Assembly: GCA_015680685.1 (NCBI GenBank) | Contig: MNCI01021501.1 | Span: forward strand, 741,417 to 788,218 | DNA: 46,802 nt | Origin: Gnetum montanum | Lineage: Eukaryota; Streptophyta; Gnetopsida; Gnetales; Gnetaceae | Direction: 5' to 3' | Shown here: one piece after another, positions 32,638 through 44,431 of the stretch | Layout of the letters: each line of letters begins with the position of its first letter | Position numbering within the stretch: the first letter of the stretch is position 1 | The notes under the pieces: generated by a model | What the model saw: the letters and a program-made list of their open reading frames with translations, nothing else | Database searches by the model: none | What the model was told of the DNA's origin: nothing | Program-made: the position numbers and the translations under genes

Positions 32638-32772
32638 AACAATGAGACATTAGCCTAGTGGTAAAGCTCTTGATTTGAAATCTCCAAGTCATGGATTTGA
32701 TTCTAGTGGACTATGGTAAGTTATAAATTTTTAATTCAACTATATTATAATTCTTCTAGGGTTTCAACACCC
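32638..32772 (+). repeat. tRNA-derived SINE, copy b
   Basis: It has an A-box-like TAGCCTAGTGGTAAAGC (32651-32667) and a B-box-like GGATTTGATTC (32693-32703) about 40 bp apart, as in tRNA-derived pol III promoters. A tRNA-unrelated 3' part ends GGGTTTCAACACCC. Confidence 0.65.
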
Positions 32773-32959
32773 ACTTTTCCAAGAATTATAGCTTGAATAT
32801 AACATGTTTACTAACTAGAAGCCCATGAGTATTATGAAGGCCAAATATTTAGATGATGATCTCTTGTTTCATAATGCCTCTATAGTCTCTCATGCTTCAA
32901 CAACATGATGTAGCTTTAAATGTGCTTAAACTTGGTTTTCCAATTTTATTCAAAATTCT

Positions 32960-33480
32960 AATGGTCAGTTTTGCTGGATTAATCATGATAGTTATATAGT
33001 ATAATAAGTGCATCATAGTTTTTTTCATTATCAAAATGATTTCCTAAAGAGTACATGGTGGTGTGCAACTGTTATTCCTAAACATTGCACTTTCATAAAC
33101 AAGTGCCTTTATGGAAAATTTTTTATTCAAAGCAATTTTCTACCATAATAGTCACATTAAATGTGATATTTTTGAGGGATGCAAAAGTGACATAGAGACT
33201 ATTGATCATGCTTTATTTACCTTTCCATTGAATAATGATTTTTGGAATTATTTTAAAAATCTTCTTGGCATTAACATTCACCTATCCAACCTTACTAATG
33301 CCCTTACTTAGTGGGCACGTATTCATTTGGCCTGGCAAAAAAGAGAAATTAAAGGATTTTTATTGTCACTACCTTACTACATATGGTTTGGTCAAAATAG
33401 TTTCAACTTCTTCAGAAAAACAATTCTTATTTCTACACTTTTTCACCTTGCTCTCTTTGCTTGGTTCACTGGAATGACTA
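32960..33480 (+). pseudogene. LINE (non-LTR) C-terminal zf-RVT fragment
   Basis: Read across frameshifts, the sequence shows STWWCATVIPKH (about 33050), then a CDIFEGCKSDIETIDHALF stretch (about 33156-33215) and FWNYF. After a TAG at 33310 comes LPYYIWFGQNSFNFF (about 33370). This order, W...PKH, C...C...E...H, and then IW..N..F, is that of the zinc-binding C-terminal domain of plant L1-type reverse transcriptases. Only the 3' end is present, as expected from 5' truncation during LINE insertion. Confidence 0.5.
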
Positions 33481-34007
33481 AAGAACTAAACTTGTGAGTT
33501 CCCCTTTGTTTGCAAGTATGTGTTTTGATTTTTCTTACCTTACTAGATGATGGATCTTCTCTTGAATGATCTAGATGATCCAACTCTTTAAATGTATTTG
33601 ACCTATGTACTTTTTGTTTTCTTTTTGAATATGCCCAAACTACTATAGATTTGGCTTTTCCTTTGTTCTAAAAAAACCTATAAATCCATTTATTGATGAT
33701 GAGAAATGTCAATCTATCCTTTAAATGTTATGCATTAAAGGAAAGTTATCAATGAAGAAACTAAGGTTAAAAGCATGGCCACTGATCATTGGTGGATTTT
33801 TAAAGGTTCCTATAAATTTTTGTAAACTTCAATGTCTATTGGGTTTGTTGTTTTTTATAATAATCACTTGAACAAATTTGGTAATATAGCACTAGAGTCT
33901 TGTTAGTTAAGTTAGGGTTAGTCTATATCCCTTCCATGATTTTAATAACAAGCTCTATTTCATTTTTGTATAACTCAAAGATTATTTTTTAGTTAGTCAT
34001 GGGAATA
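33481..34007 (+). other. Sequence between LINE fragment and LTR
   Basis: No coding sequence. The last part, ending AGTCATGGGAATA (33995-34007), is a degenerate polypurine tract before the LTR. Confidence 0.45.
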
Positions 34008-34887
34008 TGATGAATAACAAAATTGTAATTTCAGAAGGGGTTTGTCATCATAGCTTAGACATCGTAGCTTCATTATCTAAGCTTAGTTGTTGAAGCCTAT
34101 ATGCAACATTGCAGATATGAAATCATAGTAATAATACCTACTTATAAATATAGTTCATCTATTGTGTTCATGACATTGTTTGATGAATAGCATATCAAAA
34201 CTCTTGTAGTATTTTTTATAATCTAGTAATAATCAGTGAGTGCCTACAACATGAATATGAATTAATTGTAAGATATCTTATTCAAGTGGATTGTACCTGG
34301 GTACAATTCATAGACAAAAATAACATCAAGATTGATTCCTATTCATTGCATCACTATGACTTAGTTTAAAGTTACTTTTACTTTTATTTAATTTTCATGT
34401 AATTAATATAATGATTTACATTTTAATGCATGTTAGTAACTTGGTAAAATGAGTAGGATTAGTTTTGAGCATAAACACATTATTGTATGGTAATTCCACT
34501 AGTGCTATTACTTGGTACAATTAGCAATAAATACTTGGTAGTCCTAGTAATAGTTACGTGAGTTCAAGACATGTATGAAAAGTTAGAAATAGATGCTCAC
34601 CACCTTTAGGCTAAAGTAGGATTTATTTTTTATTATTAACTAGATTAAATAACTAGTTACTCCATCTTTAATTAGTTTAATTAATTACAAACAACAATAA
34701 TTATCATGTGCCTCAACTATACTTAATCATATAAATTAAGAACCACTATGAGTATGGTTGGAAAGAAAGTCACTCACAATCTTATATTTAACTCTCTAGA
34801 TACTCGAACTAGTTCAATCCATGAACTATGACATATTCTATTGCAATGTGTATAGATTATATGATTGTGCATTAGGCATACTCATTA
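34008..34887 (+). repeat. Degenerate Athila-type LTR
   Basis: It starts TGATGAATAAC after a PPT-like motif and ends about ACTCATTA. Family landmarks include GTGAGTGCCTACAACATGAA (34236), the TTATTCAAGTGGATTGTACCTG block (34279), and the CACTATGAGTATGGTTGGAAAG block (34744). This copy is more diverged than the others. Confidence 0.6.
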
Positions 34888-36197
34888 CTTATTAGTGATG
34901 GTTCTTCCTATGAACCATGTAGACTAGCTTACTATAAGAATGGAAACATGAATGGTTGTCTAATATTCTACAAATAAGCTATGTTCAAGTTAGTATAGGT
35001 TTAAATGAGAATAAGAAGATATGATTTTTGAAATTCTAAAGCTCTAAACCATGAGAAAGAAAGAATGATCAAAGTTTTAGAGAAGTCATGATGCCTTGAC
35101 ATTCATATTAAGGATACAATTATCAAAAAAATGTGTATGTATCATTAATACACATTTGATCATTGATTCAACATGTTTAGATGTTAGGCTTTGTCAAGGA
35201 TCTTTATTCATCAATTAGATCAAGAAAATTAAAGCTTGAAGAATAAACTATTTCTATCTTGTATTAGTTCTAATCTATTTTCACATCCTAAAATTTTACT
35301 TTAGAATTTTCAAGATTAGATTTCACAAATATCAATGCTTAGGGCATGTGACATCATAATGCCTATATCTGAAGAAAAAATAATTTATAATCGTTATAAA
35401 AAGTAAACATCAAAGCACATGATATAAAAACAATCCGCATATGAGTTCTTATATAATAAATCCAATAAATTATAAAGTAGGCATAATTCATGATCTTAAA
35501 TAAATTAACAATTACATCCATCATTACATCAATCTCAATACATCGTGACCATCAATACATAAATTTCAAAAGTAATTAAAATTAAAAATAGAAGGAAGAA
35601 AATCCATAAATCATTCTCCAATAGCCATCAAGATCCTAGTTATTGCCATCTTAATCTACTTACAAACATGTAGGAAGGGTTAGAAAGCTTCTATTAGAGC
35701 CAACCATCTTGATGCATCTAGAACAAGCTGTAGGATGGGATCACATGCTACACACAAAAGTACCATCTTAAGATCCATGAGATAAGTATTCATAATCAAT
35801 ATAAAAATCATGATATGACACAAAAGGTTAAGAAAATAATTCAATCGAGATTACTTTAGAAATTAACTAATCTCATGGACTAGTTGGCCCACAAAGGTCT
35901 TACCTATCTTGGATGTTGTCAGTGATCCCCCTTAAGGATTCATTGACCAAGCTCCACTTGGTCTTGGATGAAATTAACTCTAGAAACAATCCTTATGGTT
36001 TACCTATATTCGTCAATGCAAATTATGAAACCAATGAGTCAACCATGTAAATAATCACAAGTCATGTGAGCAAGTCCTAGTGGTGAACTAGTCTCACACA
36101 TAATGCTTGTCCATTGTCACAACTCAAGCACAATCACATGTGATGTGGATCAAGTATCATAGCTAACAACACCCTTCACAATGTTTATCTATTGATG
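34888..36197. other. AT-rich spacer, nothing identified
   Basis: No gene, repeat boundary or RNA gene supported. It is the left flank of the element at 36203. Confidence 0.45.
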
Positions 36198-36202
36198 TAT
36201 AG
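36198..36202. other. Target-site duplication TATAG (left copy)
   Basis: It is identical to 43044-43048 on the other side of the element. Confidence 0.85.
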
Positions 36203-37014
36203 TGATGGGATGCGATATCGCATGGGCTGCGATATCGTGTTGTCCCCCACGATATCGTGTACGCGATATCGCAGTGCGCCGTCATATCTATAAATAAGAG
36301 GCGGCTCTCCCTTGTTTTCCATCCTAGGCTTAGACTGTAGTGAAACTCTGGCAGTTTGATTTCTCTAGAGATAGAATATTTTCCATGTACCCATAGTAGG
36401 AACTCCAAAGTGAACGGATCTTTATTTGAGCAGACATTGTACCTGAACACAAGTTTGTGTACGGCAATAAAGACGAACTTCTTGGATAAACCTTGTAGTG
36501 CATGGAATAGGCTAAATAGCATTTTATTTAATGTTATTTATTGTTTATTCTTCAAATTATTTATTAGTTATTAAATCTCTCTCAACCCATCTCTCCTAGT
36601 TAAGTGCCTCAGTACGACCGCTTCGAGCATGTGCGTTACGCTTGGTGATCCTAGCAACGACTAGCGTTTAGTAACCAAGGTTGCATTGGTTCAGGGTGTG
36701 AACGGTAAGTGGGAATGGATGCTGACACTAGGTTAATTTAGACTTAGTTAGTTAGTTAGAGTTAGTAATTAGTCTCTTCAACCCTTCACCTCTCAGCATA
36801 GGAGATAAAACAAAAAAAACTATAAAAATCATATACCTCAGACTTACTTAACCATACACTGTGACAAATACAAGTAAGTCTGGGAAGACAACGAATAATT
36901 AACCTTAAGTGTTCCATGAGGCAAGTAGGCACTTAGTCTATAGAGTTTGACTAGATCATGCATGTTATGCTCATATTCGTATGGTTGAGTGTAGGGGTAC
37001 CTCGCCACTCATCA
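36203..37014 (+). repeat. 5' LTR
   Basis: It starts TGATGGGATG and ends CACTCATCA. It contains four CGATATCG palindromes (36213, 36230, 36250, 36264), TATA box TATAAATA (36289-36296) and AATAAA (36466-36471). It is similar to the 3' LTR over the full length, with mostly C/T and G/A differences. Confidence 0.9.
36213..36271 (+). promoter_or_regulatory. Cluster of four CGATATCG palindromes in U3
   Basis: Perfect 8-bp palindromes at 36213, 36230, 36250 and 36264, two of them extended to GCGATATCGC or similar, about 20-75 bp upstream of the TATA box. The spacing and position suggest protein-binding sites (inference). Confidence 0.45.
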
Positions 37015-37015
37015 T

Positions 37016-37033
37016 TGGTGCCGTTGCCGAGGA
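37016..37033 (+). promoter_or_regulatory. Primer binding site, tRNA-Asp type
   Basis: TGGTGCCGTTGCCGAGGA differs by two transitions from the tRNA-Asp complement. Confidence 0.8.
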
Positions 37034-37157
37034 CTAAGTGTTTGTGCGCTAAGTAGAACATAGGAGATCACTGACATCGTTGGGAGCTTAAATGAACCCT
37101 TAGGATTAATTAAAATGAAATTTATATAATGGTTAATTAGCACACCGATAAGACATA

Positions 37158-40100
37158 ATGTCTTCTTCTTCTTCTCACAAGAGCATTACACCACCTAGGG
37201 ATAATACAAGAAATAGTCGGCAATCTAAAACAAATAACCAAAATCAGCCGGTTCCTCAACAACATCGGGTAGTATATACTCATCCCGATGAATACATACC
37301 AGACTTTACCTTTATCCTCCATCAAGATGAACAACTATGATGGAGAGACTTGCAAGGTAACATAGTGTTACCTCTAGATCGGTCAGTCCCAAACATGCTC
37401 CTCCATGCTCTTGCACAGATCGACATGACACAACTCTATGCTGAATATGTTATAGGTGACTTTGACACAAGGGACTACCATCCCACATCTACACAACGTA
37501 TAAGGGACTTAAGGTAGGAGAGCCAACATACATTGTTGAAGGGCAAAGGGTCCCACACGTCCTAAGTGAAATCGAAGATGGTGAACCACTTATAACGGGT
37601 TCTCTATCGAATGATGTTCCCCCTTCTAATGATGGTGAGGAGGTGGGGCATCAGAACCTATGATCCATGATACACAACCCTGGTTTTGATCCCCATGAAC
37701 ACCAACTATTCACTGAGGGAGCAACAACACATGACAAGGACAAGCACTCAGATCGTCATCATGATCGAGATCGAAGCCATAGAAGAGAAGGTAGGAAACA
37801 TCGTCATGACGATGGTTCTCCTTCTTCTTTCCCTTCTTCACATCATTCATCCTCTCCTTCCACATCTAGGCACAGCCATCAAGAGCATAACGGTGAGGAT
37901 AGAGGTAGACAAAATGAGAGACCTCGATGAGAGAGTTGAGAGAGAGGACAAGGGCATGAACGAAGGGAAAGTAGGTAACAACATAGACATCATAGAAGTC
38001 ATGAAAGAGATGATCATGATGAGCCCCTACTTGCAACCTGAAGTATGCTTGATATAACGAAGGTAGTGAGAATACTGACAAGGCATCAAAGAGATAGCTG
38101 GATCAAGCACTTAGACATGAACAATATCCCATGCTTCGAAGGGGGATACAACGTGGATCCACAAAATCATTTATAGGCATTCCACAATGCCTGCACCTTG
38201 CATAACATAGAAAACGAGTGGAAAAAACTGAAGTTGTTTCCCAAGACACTCATTAAGAAAGCAGAGAGTTGGTACCGGTCCTTAGAGCTGGAAACCATCA
38301 GGAGGTGGAGTACGATGTTAGAACTCTTCAACGATAAGTATCAAACGTACTCTAGAGTGTCTAACTTGCGTAAGAAAATCCAAGGATGGAAGCAAGGTAC
38401 TCATGAACCCTTGGATGTTGCCATGGGCTGCTACTATGCATTGTTACATCATTGCCCAGGCCATGGTTACGCACAATGGGATCAAATCCACCACATCGTA
38501 GATGGGCTAAGGTACGAAACTAGGAGAACCGTTGGAACTTATGCCCAAGGGAGACTATTAGAACTTAGATCCCATGAAATTCATTGCTTGTTGGAACAAG
38601 TAGCCAAAGAAGAAGGGGAGCTATGAAAAAGAGAGAGCGCAGAAGAATATAACCATGATCCCTCTCTTCGAGAGAAGGGAGTGAGATTTTGCGATGAAGA
38701 GGATGAGTCATCACTCGAAGAGTTGGTGAACAGGAAAATCTTGCCACTTCAGAAGCTAACAATAGAAGTGACGACTAAGGTAGATGAAGTATGGAGCTAC
38801 TTAGACTATAAAAGTGAAACTGTCCTAAAGATTGTAGAGGAGTCTAAGGAGGAACGAAGTAGTGACAAGAACAAGACAAAGGGGAGAGATTCAGGCCCTG
38901 CACATTACAAGGGTAAGGGGAAAATAACTATCTCCGATGAGGTTGTGGATTTGAACACAGATGATGATGGTGGATATGAGATCTACCACTATGACCATCC
39001 TAAGGGATGTTGTCCAATCATCTCACATCTACAAGACTCTGGGGTGTATGCACTCAACTTGAGACTCAATAGACAGTAGACACCCTGAAGGTTACCTTAC
39101 CCTCAAGGTAACCCAAAACAGTTCCACCAACCATTGACATACTATCCAAGTGGAACTCCACCACAACCCATCAGATAACATCAGCAGTGGCAATACCCAC
39201 AGTCATGGGGGATGCCACCGCCGAAACAACAATACCCTTACTGGCAGCTAGACCCATATGGATACTACGTGCAGCAGCTAATTTCTCCAAGTGACTCCAT
39301 GGGTCACACAACTTCCCAACGTCACTACCAAGTTCAGGAGTACTTTAGAAGGACTCCTTCTCCTCTGGGAGACGCTCTGTACACATACCATCCTTCTAAT
39401 CTGTCTGCACCTCTTCCATCGGTAGTTCCCATAACACCTCTTGCTCCAACAATGCAAGGGGAACTCCCCACTCAACCGTAGCAACATAACGCTACGAGAG
39501 CCGTAAACATTCAACTCGCTACTAGTTCTGACAACCGCAAAAAGAGATGACCTTTCTTCAAAACCAAAAGCCCAGACAAGCTCTCACAACAACTAGTGGT
39601 TGATTCTATGCACACTCCTCCAACACACAAGGCTTCGGTGCTTCCTTCTGTCCAAAAATAGAGCTTCACGCATACGGTTATGTTAACACATATCGTAACC
39701 TACTGGATCAAGGTAGGCAACCTTCCCAGGAAACTAACTGACCCTGGAAGTCCCTTAATCTACCTCCAAATCACTAGGAACCAGCCACATAAGGCTGTTC
39801 TTGACTCAGGTTCCAGAGTCAACTTAATTTCACAAGAAATGTATCAAGCCTGGAACCTACCCCAACTTAAGAAGAGCAACATTCAACTTGAGCTGGCTTA
39901 CCAGTCCATCACCATTCCCTTGGGATTGATGGAGGACATTGTTACCACTGTGTGTGGTTGGTCATACCCAGTAGATTTCCTGGTGATAGAAGTTAACAAC
40001 AACGAAAGGGGCTTCCCAATTATACTGGGAAGGCCATGACTGAGTACAATAGATGCATACCTAGGGATCCGTGATCTTTCCTTAGAGATATCTAAGGTAA

Positions 40101-40350
40101 ATATTTATGGAAAGATCGAGAAGAAGAAATTTTCATGCATCACATACAGTGACTTAGAGGGTGATGACATGGAGGAATGCACAACATCTCCTCCATGCAA
40201 TAGGTGTGCCCATGATACTGTGAGACAAAGATGCCTGTATGTAGCAACCACACAACCAGTAGTAGACACCCCGTGGTTGACAGCTATTCTGAAGAGCAAC
40301 TGACAAACATGCATGGAATGAACTGGGGAAGTAACCCATGCCAAAAATGG
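37158..40350 (+). pseudogene. gag: gag-protease polyprotein, decayed
   Basis: ATG 37158 opens MSSSSSHKSITPPR, the best preserved gag start of the family. The frame shifts once between about 37520 and 37660 and then continues to the gap at 40351 with several stops. Order: N-terminal IPDFTFILH domain, His/Ser-rich linker (about 37740-37930), gag core with WYRSLELETIRRWS (about 38270) and GTYAQGRL (about 38540), acidic/coiled-coil part (38681-38860), YHYDHPKGCC (about 38985), Pro/Gln/Tyr-rich tail, and retropepsin AVLDSGSRVNLIS (D-S-G 39803-39811) with FPIILGRP (about 40012). The knuckle-like Cys/His cluster has lost its first Cys pair (Tyr), so nucleic-acid binding by it is doubtful. Confidence 0.8.
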
Positions 40351-40559
40351 NGAATAGCTGTCAACCACGGGGTGTCTACTACTGGTTGTGTGGTTGCTAC
40401 ATACAGGCATCTTTGTCTCACAGTATCATGGGCACACCTATTGCATGGAGGAGATGTTGTGCATTCCTCCATGTCATCACCCTCTAAGTCACTGTATGTG
40501 ATGCATGAAAATTTCTTCTTCTCGATCTTTCCATAAATATTTACCTTAGATATCTCTAA
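40082..40559. repeat. Perfect inverted duplication bounded by unresolved bases
   Basis: Bases 40352-40559 are the reverse complement of 40082-40289 (208 bp, no difference seen by eye) and are bracketed by N at 40351 and 40560. The most likely cause is a contig end placed in the wrong orientation. Confidence 0.9.
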
Positions 40560-40593
40560 NCGCTCATTATTTTGGATCTCTCTCTTGCAATTC

Positions 40594-40610
40594 AATCATG
40601 GGGGAGATGG
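40594..40610 (+). promoter_or_regulatory. Internal PPT-like motif 1
   Basis: AATCATGGGGGAGATGG, the counterpart of 14752-14768. Confidence 0.4.
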
Positions 40611-40654
40611 CCACCTATGCTAATCATTTGGGGCCCTTAGTTCTTTTTGATTTT

Positions 40655-40755
40655 TGTTTTACACATTTTTGTTTTACACGTTTTTGTTTTACACGTTTTT
40701 GTTTTACACATTTTTGTTTTACACATTTTTGTTTTACACATTTTTGTTTTACAAA
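40655..40755 (+). repeat. 15-bp tandem repeat, T-rich
   Basis: About seven units of TTTTTGTTTTACACA or TTTTTGTTTTACACG. The period is divisible by three, which creates an apparent FCFTH peptide repeat; I do not regard it as coding. Confidence 0.8.
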
Positions 40756-40807
40756 TTTCTTTAACTTTTCTTGTTTTTTTTTTACAACATCATTATACTT
40801 TTTCATN

Positions 40808-41672
40808 ATTCTTGAAGTTTTTTTTACCGTTTCGACGTTACCCAATCATCAGGAAGCTGAGCAAATAAAAATAACAAAGTATTTGCATGGTGTAGTTCTC
40901 ATGCATAAACACATAAAACAAAAAAGAAAAAATAAAGAGGAAAAAGGAAGAGAAAAGAAAAAAAGTAAGAATTCAAAGCACACCCCTTAAAAAAATAATC
41001 CCTTGGGCTACAAGAATTGGTTATGGAACTCAAAATAAAAATGTTCCCTCTAACTAAGGCCCTGCTCGCTTCCCATTCTCTCCTCATTTGTTTCGTCGGA
41101 ATGGTGGTGGCTCTTGGGTGAAGGCATTCTTGTTACTTCAAGAGGATGGATTGGTTGAATGCATTAATGCGAAGTCACTAGATGTGGTTGGTTTGAGGCC
41201 AGAGTTGGAATGAGACTTGCTAAGTCACATTAATCATGACACACACAAGGGGCTGTACACTACCTTGTTCTTTGGATTCCATTCCATTCTCTTCTCTCCA
41301 TCCTTCTCTCCATTGTTCACCTCATTGTTGGTTGTATCATTAGTGTATATCTTGGTAGATGCATTGTTTTCTTTTTGGTAAATTCTTGCGTTTAAGACTT
41401 TAACTCTTGTTCCAAATGACATTCCCAGAGCCTATGGACTCTGAATGTGGGTTTGTCAGGGCATTAAGGGCATGAGTCTACTTTGGGGAGGATCCACTGA
41501 CATTCCTATTTGGTGCATCAGTTAAATTCTTTCCCTTAACATTTTGCAATTAATTTTATTTTATTCATTTCCATCTTGACATCCATTTCATCAACGTTAT
41601 AGTTGTCTCTTTTTCTCCATCTTTCTTGTTCTTTTTCTTTTTCCATTCTATCACTACTAGAGGTTCGCAATT
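40808..41672 (+). other. 3' non-coding region
   Basis: It aligns with 15138-15950 in the related element. It begins after the N at 40807 and lacks about 170 bp relative to that copy. No conserved coding frame. Confidence 0.55.
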
Positions 41673-41690
41673 AGTCATGGGGGTATAGGG
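41673..41690 (+). promoter_or_regulatory. Internal PPT-like motif 2
   Basis: AGTCATGGGGGTATAGGG, identical to 15951-15968. Confidence 0.4.
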
Positions 41691-41867
41691 CCCAATTTTT
41701 TCGATTTTCTCCTAACCCCTACACCTTCGGTAGTCATCATTAATACATCTCTAGATTTACAATCAGCCATACTACAACCTAGCCAATTGGACTTACACTG
41801 AAGCAAGGTATCAATTGCATTGTGCTTCATTGACCCTTGTGAATATAAAACTGTGTTGTGTGTGTAG

Positions 41868-42056
41868 ATGGCAATCATACAACAACAAATTGGATCTGGA
41901 GGGAACCCTTGGAATGGAGCGGTGCTGAAGCAGTTATGCAAGGAGCAAGATCAATGGCATGCTTACGGATGGACAACGAAAGACACAATCTTGGCATTGG
42001 CAGCAACAAAAGTTCTCTCTCTCTCTCTCTTTCTCAAGCTACCAAATAAGGCCTGA
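41868..42056 (+). CDS. Conserved mini-ORF in the 3' region (hypothetical)
   Basis: A 62-residue frame begins MAIIQQQIGSGGNPWNGA after a TTGTGTGTGTAG stretch and ends at the TGA equivalent to that of 16171-16380. The middle reads LCKEQDQWHAYGWTTK. The other copy keeps this reading in a shifted frame with several synonymous changes. No domain is recognised. It sits between the second PPT-like motif and the 3' LTR, where the long element at the left end of the window has a large ORF. Confidence 0.35.
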   Translation: MAIIQQQIGSGGNPWNGAVLKQLCKEQDQWHAYGWTTKDTILALAATKVLSLSLFLKLPNKA

Positions 42057-42218
42057 TGTCAATGTAATAAGGTGTTCACTCGTGTTTTCATGAACACCAG
42101 TTTTGTTGTGTCTTGTAATGATGATCCGTTCACATGTCATCCCATTAGTTCCATTTTGAGTCAATAATCCCATACCTTCCCAATATTTTGTAAGGAACTG
42201 AAGGACAAGTTTTCATTT

Positions 42219-42231
42219 AGTCATAGGGGTA
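42219..42231 (+). promoter_or_regulatory. 3' polypurine tract
   Basis: AGTCATAGGGGTA directly before the 3' LTR. Confidence 0.65.
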
Positions 42232-43043
42232 TGATGGGACGCGATATCGCAGCCATCGCGATATTGCATTGTCCCCCGTGATATCGTGTATGCGATATCG
42301 AGGTGTGCCATCATATCTATAAATAAGAGGTGGCTCTCCCTTGTTTTCCATCCTAGGCTTAGACCATAGTGAAACTCTAGTAGTTTGATCCCTCTAGAGA
42401 TATAATATTTTCTATGTGCTCGTAGTAGGAACTCCAAAGTGAACAGATCTTTATTCGAGTAGACATTGTACCTGAACACAAGTTTGTGTATAGCAATAAA
42501 GAGGAACTTCTTGGATAAACCTTGCAGTGCATGGAATAGGCTAAATAGGATTTTATTTAATTTTATTTATTGTTTATTCTTTAAATGCTTTATTAGTTAT
42601 TAAATCTCTCTCAACCCTTCTCTCCTAGTTAAGTGCCTCAGTACAACCGCTTCGAGCACGTGCATTACGCTTGGTGATCCCAGCAACAACTAGCGTTTAG
42701 TAACCAAGGTTGCATTGGTTCAGGGTGTGAACGGTAAGTGGGAATGGATGCTGACACTAGGTTAATTCAGACTTACTTAGTTAGTTAGAGTTAGTAATTA
42801 GTCTCTTCAACCCTTCACCTCTTAGCATAGGAGATAAAACAAAAAAAATTATAAAAATCATATACCTCAGACTTACTTAACCATACACTGTGACAAATGC
42901 AAGTAAGTCTGGGAAGACAACGAATAATTAACCTTAAGTGTTCCATGAGGCATGTAGGCACTTAGTTTACGGAGTTCAACTAGATCATGTGTGTTATGCT
43001 CGAATTCATATGGTTGAGTGTAGGGGTACCTCACCACTCATCA
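42232..43043 (+). repeat. 3' LTR
   Basis: It starts TGATGGGACG and ends CACTCATCA. TATAAATA is at 42318-42325 and AATAAA at 42495-42500. Two of the four CGATATCG palindromes are intact (42242, 42293); the others have C-to-T or G-to-A changes. Confidence 0.9.
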
Positions 43044-43048
43044 TATAG
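43044..43048. other. Target-site duplication TATAG (right copy)
   Basis: It is identical to 36198-36202. Confidence 0.85.
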
Positions 43049-44431
43049 TTTAGGCCACATCAGATAAATTCATAGGTGAAGTGGATACAATACTAGAGTC
43101 CAACTTAGAATCCCCATAATGCCTACCTATTGATCCCAAAAAATCCATAACTAGGTGGTTGGAATGCTATAGAATACATGAATTAAGGTACTAGAGATCA
43201 TGGATAGTTTAGAGAACAAAAGGACAACACAAAATATATAAAAAATAGAGACCATGGGTTGATTTTGACTTATGGTTTATCATAGAAGATAAACCACAAC
43301 TTGTGGTTGGGTCATGGTGAATGCTAGAATGCTACCATGAACTAGGGTACTTACCACTAATTATTTCCATCTAATTACAACTCGTGGTCTAGACCACAAC
43401 CTTAGTACAAGTCATGGTGAACAGCACAACTTTAAAAGTGCACACCTAGGCTTAGGTTTTGAATTTCTATAAAAACATGACCTATTGTTTAGTCATGGTT
43501 TGGAATCAAAACCTTATCAAAACCTATGATCTTTATTGTCATCTTTACCATACATTGTGGTGGTATAAAATTCTACTAAATATGTGTCTAAAAACACTAG
43601 GAAAATAGGAAATGTACAGAATGAAAATTAGAATCATAGAATAAGAATTACAACATATATAGCTATATAGGTAAGGGATTTCAAGAGTGAATGGTAACAC
43701 ATTGAGATTATAGTATGATGTCAAAGCTTGGAACTAGTTGCTCTACTTTCACAAGTTTGAAAGGCCTACAATAACAAGATCAAATTTTTTGAAGCACCAA
43801 AGCAATTCTAGGAATCACTAGTAAGAGATATCAATCCAAAAGAAAAATGTAAAAGAATATCACATAACCCTAGCTTTATACACAATCCTAGGGGTTTTAA
43901 GTGAATCTTAAAATAATAGTTTGTAATAATATATCTAACTAAAAAATTTCACAATAATTAGAAAAGCCAACCAAGAGTCTAGTAGATATTAGAAAGTCCA
44001 TATTTACTAAGAAAATAAAATAAAATAAAGCTTGTTCAATGTTTAGAAAAAGATAGGAATCTCCAAAAATAGTGAACCACCAATTTATAGCATGCACCAT
44101 CATCCTAACAACTTGTTCTTAGCAATAAAATGCTAAGGAATTAGTCATTTTCAAATATAAATCCAAAAAATTAAATGAAATCATATTTTATAAAAAGATA
44201 CTAGAAGTTTTTCAAAAATAAGATTGTAATAAGAATATTTATTGAAATATTTCATAATTTATTAAAGGCAAGCTTAAATAAAAGAGTTATTAAAGAATCT
44301 ATGTTTTGTAAAAGGTAAGGTACAAATAGAATAACCATGAAAGGATTACAAGATCAAATCTTTAAGAAGCATGAATAATGTTACAAAAGAAATAATGGAA
44401 GCCTAACCATGGGTTAGGAACACAAGATGTT
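43049..44431. other. AT-rich spacer
   Basis: No gene supported. The stretch 43245-43560 contains several variants of a CAACTTGTGGTT/GTCATGGT word and the palindrome GTGGTCTAGACCAC (43384-43397). Confidence 0.4.

Larger units (their letters stand above)
36203..43043 (+). mobile_element. Athila-like gag-protease element, complete ends with target duplication
   Basis: Two 812-bp LTRs (36203-37014, 42232-43043), a tRNA-Asp-type primer site, gag-protease, 3' region, PPT and flanking TATAG define the element precisely. RT and integrase are not present in the assembled 6.84 kb. However, unresolved bases at 40351, 40560 and 40807 lie exactly where pol would be, so absence is less certain here than in the element at 10375. 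It closely resembles that element along its whole length. Confidence 0.85.

Noticed and set aside
32638-32772. Stand-alone tRNA gene
   Set aside because: A- and B-box-like blocks are present but no cloverleaf can be drawn and the 3' part is repeated in other copies; it is a SINE.
30560-36197. Intact host gene between the large elements
   Set aside because: Both strands were read for long frames, splice-delimited exons and known motifs; only retroelement fragments were found.
40598-40990. 130-codon frame with FCFTH repeats
   Set aside because: Produced by the 15-bp T-rich repeat and crossing an unresolved base; the other elements do not conserve it.
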